This document shows positions 61,001-64,000 of a DNA stretch of 64,000 nt, piece by piece. Under the pieces are notes generated by a model that made no database searches, was not told the origin of the DNA, and saw only the letters and a list, made by a program, of their open reading frames with translations. The stretch lies in assembly GCA_951804985.1 (NCBI GenBank), contig OX638133.1, positions 23,404,963 through 23,468,962 on the forward strand. Direction: 5' to 3'. How positions within the stretch are numbered: the first letter of the stretch is position 1; each line of letters opens with the position of its first letter. This DNA is from Dryomyza anilis (lineage: Eukaryota; Arthropoda; Insecta; Diptera; Dryomyzidae). A program made the translations under genes and the position numbers.

Positions 61001-62195
61001 GACCTCTTGCACATGTTTATTTTAAAAGAAACAAACTAATTATGAATAAAATTCTGACGGAGTCGTCCGATTTGACGGTACGTTAACGGTGCGTAATCGT
61101 ATATGCTACGACGGATACAAGCTCAATGATCCGTAAACATGCCGTCAATGACGGTATTGTATTTCCGTGTGTGTCGTATGCTCCGTATAAATGTTTCTTG
61201 GGTACTATCACAAAATATTCCAGAAAATAACTCAATTTTTTTCTTGAATCTTCCACATTTTTGACAGCAAAAATAAACTTCCTAGTGGGTCAGCTTCTGT
61301 GTGTTGCATGTGAATGTGGCAACAGTTGTTGGCAGCGCACTTAAACGTAAAACGTGGTCAGCAACAGACAACAAAGTGGCGTAATGTGTGTGAATTATTG
61401 TCACATCGTGGCGGCCGGCCGTCGGTGGCGACAGCAACAGCAATAGCAACGGTTGCCGGTTACAGCTGGTTGTGTTGGTCGCCAAAGTTGGTTGGTGTCG
61501 TGTCGAGTCGTGAAAATGCTGAAAATTTAATGGCGCTGACAGCGAAGCAGACAAATGCATAGATAGATGGATGGACGGGCAGATGAATGAAACTCTGTGC
61601 GACCGCATTTAGTGTGACGCTGCAGTAGAGCATAACTTTTCACACAAAAACAAAAAAAAAAAACAGACACTTTGGCATATTTGTGAAATGTGCAACCAGA
61701 TGTTGCGAAAATTCTCAACACTGTTGCCAGAAAATAATAGCGCAGAAAATACTATAAAAAATACCAGCTGCTCATTATGATACTTACATGGAAACCCTCG
61801 CGAATTTCATAGTTCTGCCAGGGCACCGCATTCATGCGATACTGAATCTTCGTGGGGAACTCGTACATGTGAGTCGTATCGTTTTCTTTGGTGACGAACG
61901 TCTTCTCGCGATCGACCTCCTTGGCGGCGGCATCCTTCATCCAGGAGCCATAATTCTCATTTACCATTTTGTGAAATACCGGTTTGCCGACAGCGTACAG
62001 CAGACAACCTGAACAATGTGCAACAATGTAACGTGTAACGTGCAATCATTTCCATAAAATAATTATGCGGAAATATGCGCCAAACGGGCGACGTATTACT
62101 TACTCTTCTGGCGCTTGGGCCAGCCCGGATAGCTTTTATTTCCCGTCGGCTGTATGGCAAAGTTGGAATGTATCGAGTCCTTGCACTGATACAGG
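30933..62195 (-). CDS. Olfactomedin-domain protein gene, 3' part (six exons, 5' end outside window)
   Basis: Six exons join in frame through GT-AG introns to give 292 residues and a TAG stop. The product ends in an olfactomedin (OLF) domain, a five-bladed propeller found in secreted or membrane-anchored extracellular proteins such as myocilin and gliomedin. Hallmarks in order, numbered on the visible fragment: CLLYAVGKPV with YGSWMKD (from residue 32), VVYNGSFYY (about 109), LPYSG, MDFNVDELGLWVIYST (from 159), FIVCGHLYAID (from 209), LPFTNPF, GYNP and LYSWDKGNALTY near the end. Cys32 and Cys212 match the disulfide pair known in myocilin. Three N-glycosylation sequons (NGS, NNT, NIT) fit secretion. 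Introns are about 95, 3573, 3443, 2823 and 20449 bp. Signal peptide and N-terminal domains must lie upstream, beyond 64 kb or in exons I could not see. Insect relatives often carry collagen or Ig segments before OLF (family knowledge), but nothing here shows that. Confidence 0.92.
31023..31701. other. OLF last intron, right after exon F acceptor
   Basis: Unique AT-rich intron with AT-rich ATGAATTTATTCAT-type palindromic words at 31410-31610. No exon is seen. Confidence 0.45.
31702..32572. mobile_element. Foldback element, copy 1 (double hairpin)
   Basis: The outer ends are inverted repeats: CATGCCAAAGGGGCGAATGT at 31707 and its inverse ending at 32564, with TCACT-like bases extending outward on both sides. 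Inside, the word AAAGCACCTATCG appears four times in alternating orientation (about 31964, 32082, 32285, 32395), each time paired around ATGTTTGGCAAAATATTTTT, so two long hairpins stand in tandem. No coding frame is present. Confidence 0.85.
32573..32790. mobile_element. 218-bp MITE with CACCCAGAAAAAA ends
   Basis: It begins CACCCAGAAAAAAAT and ends ATTTTTTCTGGGTG, a near-perfect inverted repeat of about 13 bp. It directly abuts the right end of the foldback element. No target duplication is evident. Confidence 0.7.
32791..33835. other. OLF last intron, unique GC-richer island
   Basis: 33050-33660 is GC-richer with CTGTCTGT tracts. No splice-bounded exon is seen on the minus strand. Confidence 0.4.
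33836..34925. repeat. 19-bp satellite with GTATCT/AGATAC dyad
   Basis: Two subfamilies lie side by side: GTATCTAAAAGATACTTCA (33850-34410) and GTATCTTAAAGATACTTTT (34620-34880), separated by a diverged zone. A block containing TATACAAGATGTTTCAGTAT and AATAGATTTATTAG recurs at about 34032 and 34232 (offset about 200 bp). Every unit can form a 6-bp stem. Located in the last OLF intron. Confidence 0.95.
34926..36122. other. OLF last intron, unique DNA
   Basis: A GC-richer island lies at 35030-35560. 35745-35840 has imperfect ATACGATACCATGTC-type repeats. No exon is seen. Confidence 0.4.
36123..36470. repeat. 181-bp tandem duplication with a hairpin at the junction
   Basis: CATTTCATTTTCTT starts at 36123 and again at 36304, and both copies continue GGGAAAAT(A/G)AGGAAAGTTC and TTTATAAAGAAAATAAA. 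Between them, 36248-36263 and 36267-36282 are perfect 16-bp inverted arms with a 3-nt loop. Confidence 0.8.
36597..37350. mobile_element. Foldback element, copy 2
   Basis: It starts CATGCCAAAGGGGCGAATGT like copy 1 and carries the same four alternating GCACCTATCG/CGATAGGTGC words (about 36859, 36958, 37138, 37251). The right end is decayed. It is about 5 kb from copy 1 in the same intron and in the same orientation. Confidence 0.8.
37351..38869. other. OLF last intron, unique DNA with CAACA-rich island
   Basis: 37620-38060 is GC-richer with AGCAACAA words. A 12-bp perfect hairpin with the arm AAGATCGATAAA lies at 38805-38834. No exon is seen. Confidence 0.4.
38870..39560 (-). repeat. ~720-bp dispersed repeat, copy 2
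   Basis: Reverse copy of 25279-25975: starts AACCAGTTGGGAAGGTTAGA and ends CACTCTTAGTGTAGGGTATA. Inside the OLF last intron. Confidence 0.85.
39561..40529. other. OLF last intron, AT-rich unique DNA
   Basis: No repeats or exons recognised. The short frame at 40101-40319 has no support. Confidence 0.4.
40530..41815. repeat. Inverted-arm element with regularly spaced CCCC/GGGG runs
   Basis: The left arm has CCCC at 40593, 40608, 40624, 40639 and 40655 (spacing 15-16) within CCCCAAAACACA-type units. The right arm is its approximate inverse, with GGGG at 41702, 41712, 41745, 41760 and 41775. The outer flanks ATAAATTCGGGG and CCATAAATTCGTACAT also face each other. AT-rich DNA fills the centre. 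This may be an old TIR element. Confidence 0.5.
41816..42392. other. OLF last intron, AT-rich unique DNA
   Basis: A TCTTGTTTTCT-type tandem tract lies at 42050-42115. Nothing else is seen. Confidence 0.4.
42393..43126 (-). repeat. ~720-bp dispersed repeat, copy 3
   Basis: Reverse copy like 38870-39560, with a longer GACAGACA/GACGGACA microsatellite at 42938-42992. This tract is short in the other copies and so is the main length variant. Confidence 0.88.
43127..44780. other. OLF last intron, unique DNA
   Basis: GC-richer islands lie at 43590-43920 and 44280-44500 in otherwise AT-rich intron. No minus-strand exon with splice sites is seen. Confidence 0.4.
44781..44863. repeat. GAAATAAA octamer array
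   Basis: About ten copies of the 8-bp unit with one or two substitutions. Confidence 0.95.
44864..45480. other. OLF last intron, GC-richer island
   Basis: It contains CAACAG/GTTGCTGCT trinucleotide-like tracts (45050-45110, 45300-45335) and a run of nine or more C near 44970. No exon is seen. Confidence 0.45.
45481..46439. repeat. Degenerate TGTGATA-rich repeat, unit 1 of a ~300-bp family
   Basis: A ~300-bp segment centred on AAATGTTTCTTAAGACAAAA (46284) recurs at 47543 and 48412 with flanking AGTGAT and TGTGATATATTTTT words. The family seems related to the TGTGATATT array further right. Confidence 0.65.
46440..47297. repeat. TTCAACTCAA decamer satellite
   Basis: About 85 units of a 10-bp monomer with C-, T- and G-variants. 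A variant-rich block (TTAAACTCAATTGAACTCAT, then TTCAAATCAA) occurs three times at about 46618, 46831 and 47001, so longer segments were duplicated. It lies between two copies of the ~300-bp repeat. Confidence 0.95.
47298..48640. repeat. ~300-bp repeat family, units 2 and 3, plus unique DNA
   Basis: Units lie around 47400-47705 and 48270-48560. Between them 47700-47930 is GC-richer unique sequence. No exon is seen. Confidence 0.6.
48641..49759. other. OLF last intron, GC-richer island
   Basis: Contains CAACAA, CAGCAG and CATCAT tracts (48880-49100) and unique DNA to 49740. Short frames exist on both strands, but none has splice boundaries compatible with the OLF gene. Confidence 0.4.
49840..51420. 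repeat. 9-bp satellite TGTGATATT, part left of exon E
   Basis: Degenerate tandem TGTGATATT with variants (TATGATATT, TGTAATATT). The 91-residue Ile/Cys/Asp-rich frame at 50270-50545 is only the translated repeat. It ends about 50 bp before the exon E donor. 51304-51343 is an AT palindrome with 11-bp arms. Confidence 0.9.
51472..51708 (-). CDS. OLF gene exon E
   Basis: This 237-nt exon (79 codons) has acceptor TTCCTGCAG and donor GTG|GTATGT and starts and ends between codons. It begins LDAENLKMQYNFNITL and contains FIVCGHLYAIDS, SQIRYAVDLLNS, LPFTNPF and VGYNPLTV, all standard OLF landmarks. Cys212 is the second member of the conserved disulfide; Cys221 is extra. Two positions that bind calcium in myocilin differ here (Glu207 and Gly257). 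The exon is surrounded on both sides by TGTGATATT satellite DNA. Confidence 0.95.
51990..53560. repeat. 9-bp satellite TGTGATATT, part right of exon E
   Basis: The same unit fills most of the intron between exons D and E, more degenerate than the left part. It contains a 185-bp direct duplication (52136-52320 and 52321-52506). Confidence 0.88.
53561..54531. other. OLF intron D/E, unique part
   Basis: GATGGATGGATG tract at 53699-53716, then GC-richer DNA to exon D. No exon seen. Confidence 0.4.
54532..54674 (-). CDS. OLF gene exon D
   Basis: This 143-nt exon has acceptor TTTCCAG and donor AAG|GTAAGC. After the two bases that finish the split Thr codon, 47 codons read TQLPYSGIASNNRLYST and then YMDFNVDELGLWVIYST, the most conserved stretch of OLF domains, ending at NNTLVAK. 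The Asp in MDF (codon at 54604-54606) aligns with a calcium ligand of myocilin. Codon choice is GC-richer than the flanks. The next intron (2.8 kb) is mostly 9-bp satellite. Confidence 0.95.
54675..55254. other. OLF intron C/D, A/T-run DNA
   Basis: Long A and T homopolymers with a repeated phrase ACGTATTTTCCAAAAAAA (about 54821 and 54970). Nothing else is seen. Confidence 0.45.
55255..56030. repeat. Degenerate ~66-bp minisatellite
   Basis: The phrase (A)TATGATGTACAT...TTTATGTATTTGTTCATTAA recurs at about 55475, 55545, 55610, 55677, 55743, 55812 and 55878, a spacing of 65-70 bp. Confidence 0.7.
56140..56201. repeat. Perfect 27-bp inverted repeat with 8-nt loop
   Basis: 56140-56166 and 56175-56201 are exact inverse complements, reading TTTAAATCGTGGTTTGA at the loop-proximal side. 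Weaker pairing continues outward. Confidence 0.9.
56202..58117. other. OLF intron C/D, remaining part
   Basis: AT-rich to about 57310, then a GC-richer island up to exon C. Short overlapping frames on both strands (57349-58101) lack support. Confidence 0.4.
58118..58214 (-). CDS. OLF gene exon C
   Basis: This 97-nt exon has acceptor CCTGCAG and donor ATAA|GTGAGT. It encodes 32 residues starting GNAHVVYNGSFYYHQ and ending VVKLDLKNLKTI, the OLF blade with the G-x-x-V-V-Y-x-G-S-x-Y-Y pattern. The NGS sequon may be glycosylated. It enters between codons and leaves one base into a Thr codon completed by exon D, so the frame is preserved on both sides. Confidence 0.93.
58215..59739. other. OLF intron B/C, unique DNA
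   Basis: AT-rich unique sequence, no exon or repeat recognised. Confidence 0.4.
59740..60560. repeat. Old dispersed repeat, degenerate ~220-bp units
   Basis: Phrases such as AAATCAGTTTAAAATTATTT, TTTTCTGTCCGTTCC and GGGAATCTGCAATT recur within the segment and at 22970-23550 in diverged form. Confidence 0.45.
60622..61204. mobile_element. MITE with CCCAAGAAAC ends and iterated CCGTTAACGG palindromes
   Basis: It is flanked by TA on both sides. The left end CCCAAGAAACA and the right end TGTTTCTTGGG are inverse. The interior is CpG-rich and repeats ACGGTCCGTTAACGGACCG-like palindromes with variants at about 60640, 60850, 60915 and 61075. The 102-codon minus-strand frame has no motif. Confidence 0.8.
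61205..61787. other. OLF intron B/C, GC-richer end
   Basis: GC-richer unique DNA with GCAACAG words next to exon B. No additional exon is seen. Confidence 0.4.
61788..62008 (-). CDS. OLF gene exon B (start of OLF domain)
   Basis: This 221-nt exon runs from acceptor TTCAG to donor CAT|GTAAGT. The split codon with exon A makes Ser, then comes CLLYAVGKPVFHK, the usual OLF opening with its conserved Cys, then YGSWMKD, another family hallmark. It continues through a charged stretch to YEIREGFH and ends between codons. The intron to exon A is only about 95 bp. The intron to exon C is about 3.6 kb and holds a MITE at 60622-61204. Confidence 0.92.
62104..62195 (-). CDS. OLF gene exon A (linker before OLF domain)
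   Basis: This 92-nt exon follows a very long pyrimidine tract (62197-62260 read in reverse) and a TTGCAG acceptor, and ends AAGA|GTAAGT. Its first base completes a codon from an unseen upstream exon, and its last base starts a Ser codon completed by exon B. It encodes 30 residues beginning LYQCKDSIHS, with YPGWPKRQK at the end, just before the OLF domain. The lone Cys could pair with an upstream Cys. No further upstream coding exon was found between here and the window edge. Confidence 0.85.
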
Positions 62196-63210
62196 CTGCA
62201 ACGACACCGAAAAAGAAAATGAAAATGAGAAAGAGAACGAGAAAGACAAAAAGGTGATAAACGTAGAGCATTTAAATAACGTGCAATGCGACTTAATGAC
62301 GGATAATGAATTAAATGGCGCACAGAGCTCCGAGCTGGCAATACGCCACTCGACAAAGCACTTAAATGCCAAAAGAAGACTAACCAAAATTAAAAAGTAC
62401 AAAATGCAATAAAATAATAATAATAAAAAAATGCAGAGTGCAAAGTATAAAAGATTTATTCATGAGTTATTATTGTGGCGGGCAAAACAGGATTCGTTAA
62501 ACGGTTGTCATTGTGTGTGTCTGCCCGTCTGTCTTTCGGTCTGTGCGCAAGGATTCGAAATAAAAAGTGGTCGCAAGTCTTTTATTCATGCCCGAGATTG
62601 TAATAATGGCTGTGCCGGCCAAAAGATGGTCGGATGGTAGAGGAAACGGAAGACAGGGCGAACGAATGAATGGCTGGATGGGCAAACGAATGCTTCTGGT
62701 CGGCCGACACTCACAGTAGTCGGTGCAAATGTGTAGCATATGCCAACATGAATGAAATTAAAGTGGGCGAATGTAATAATAAATTTAAATTATCCGCTTT
62801 TTTGCGCACAAATGGTCATAGAATTTTTGGCCATAGAATTTGAGAGCAGACATTATGTTTAAGCATGAGCCAAAAAAAAAGAAAAGTTTTCCAAACCATG
62901 AAAAACATTTAGCAGAAAAATTGCGCATAAGCTTATTATAGCAAATATAAATTAAGCACTTTTGAAAGGCGATTTTTAATTACATAAATAGACTTAATTT
63001 TTAACATTAATTTACATTTCTATTATTTGTTTCTCGTTCCTATATTTTGTTACTCGCTTTTTAAGTATTGCTTCTTGGAAGGAATGGATCTATTTCTCAA
63101 AATTCACTAATTCACCTTTATACATTTTGCTTATTGTACCTAACAAACTTTGTTTTTAATCTCTTCCTGCGTATATCCATTTTATTCCTGTTATACATCA
63201 TAACAATTTC
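62196..63210. other. OLF intron upstream of exon A
   Basis: 62197-62260 is the long pyrimidine tract of the exon A acceptor (minus strand). The rest is unique DNA. A GTGAGT at about 62713-62718 (minus strand) has no matching acceptor, so no exon is called. Confidence 0.45.
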
Positions 63211-63777
63211 TTCCATTCCTTCCACTCCATTCCTTCCATTCCTTCCATTCCTTCCATTCCTTCCATTCCTTCCATTCCTTCCATTCCTTCCATTCCTTCC
63301 ATTCCTTCCATTCCTTCCATTCCTTCCATTCCTTCCATTCCTTCCATTCCTTCCATTCCTTCCATTCCTTCCATTCCTTCCATTCCTTCCATTCCTTCCA
63401 TTCCTTCCATTCCTTCCATTCCTTCCATTCCTTCCATTCCTTCCATTCCTTCCATTCCTTCCATTCCTTCCATTCCTTCCATTCCTTCCATTCCTTCCAT
63501 TCCTTCCATTCCTTCCATTCCTTCCATTCCTTCCATTCCTTCCATTCCTTCCATTCCTTCCATTCCTTCCATTCCTTCCATTCCTTCCATTCCTTCCATT
63601 CCTTCCATTCCTTCCATTCCTTCCATTCCTTCCATTCCTTCCATTCCTTCCATTCCTTCCATTCCTTCCATTCCTTCCATTCCTTCCATTCCTTCCATTC
63701 CTTCCATTCCTTCCATTCCTTCCATTCCTTCCATTCCTTCCATTCCTTCTATTCCTTCCATTCCTTCAGTTCCTACC
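63211..63777. repeat. CATTCCTTCC decamer array, nearly homogeneous
   Basis: About 55 units, with essentially no variants between roughly 63228 and 63745 and a few at the right edge. The 256-residue FLP-repeat frame and its 193-residue opposite-strand frame are artefacts. Confidence 0.97.
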
Positions 63778-64000
63778 ATTCATTTCATTTCTCCTATTCA
63801 TTCCCATTATTTGCTATTTCTTTTTTAAACACCTTTAAATCCTTTTATTTTTTCATTCCCTACATTTCCCAAAATCCTTTCAAATACTTCCATTTATAAT
63901 AATCGTTTCATTATGTTCATTTCTTGAATTCCTGTTATTCTTTTCCAATCAGTTCTTTCTAAAAGTGATGTATCTCTGTTTTTGCCACAACATTTCTTCT
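63778..64000. other. Degenerate CATTTC-rich flank
   Basis: Decayed CATTCC/CATTTC words suggest an older extent of the decamer array. No exon is seen. Confidence 0.4.

Noticed and set aside
62700..62740. Possible small upstream OLF exon with a GTGAGT donor (minus strand)
   Set aside because: No acceptor AG with pyrimidine tract precedes it, and its phase does not clearly fit exon A.
63068..63838. 256-residue plus-strand frame of FLP repeats (and 193-residue MEG-repeat frame opposite)
   Set aside because: Both are translations of a pure 10-bp tandem repeat (30-nt frame cycle). No start context, splice sites or flanking coding sequence.

Overview
The window looks like a piece of a higher-dipteran (fly) genome. 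It is very AT-rich and repeat-dense, has GT-AG introns with pyrimidine tracts, and carries an IS630/Tc1-mariner relic, an RNase H-bearing LINE relic and many MITE-like elements. I could not fix the species from sequence alone. There are no prokaryotic features.

The one gene I can build with confidence lies on the minus strand and runs from about 62.2 kb down to 30.9 kb. Six coding exons join in frame across five GT-AG introns (62195-62104, 62008-61788, 58214-58118, 54674-54532, 51708-51472, 31022-30933). They encode the last 292 residues of a protein that ends in a complete olfactomedin (OLF) domain. Its 5' part lies to the right of the window. The last intron is about 20.4 kb and, like the others, is filled with satellites, MITEs and foldback elements. 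The 237-bp fifth visible exon sits as an island inside a degenerate 9-bp satellite (TGTGATATT) that fills both flanking introns.

The left half (1-30.8 kb) has no convincing complete gene. It holds a 15-bp array (1-1110), an ACCAT array, two stretches of one 19-bp satellite family (4.8-6.1 kb and 19.0-21.3 kb), two related TIR elements (7.9-10.2 and 10.7-12.5 kb), a dead mariner-like element with clear ends (12677-13917), a 5'-truncated LINE fragment bracketed by two inverted MITEs (23.56-26.52 kb), and a transposon-like repeat carrying a 14-15-bp minisatellite (28.7-29.8 kb, with a reverse-orientation relative at 4.15-4.5 kb). A small, well-spliced-looking orphan exon at 16633-16705 (minus) suggests a second minus-strand gene that I cannot identify.

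The most unusual pattern is the satellite landscape. At least seven tandem families with distinct periods (5, 9, 10, 14-15, 15, 19, about 66 bp) occur in 64 kb. The two 19-bp families are each built around a short dyad-symmetric core. Several arrays show higher-order duplications. Most of the DNA between arrays is unique, slightly GC-richer sequence in which I see no genes.
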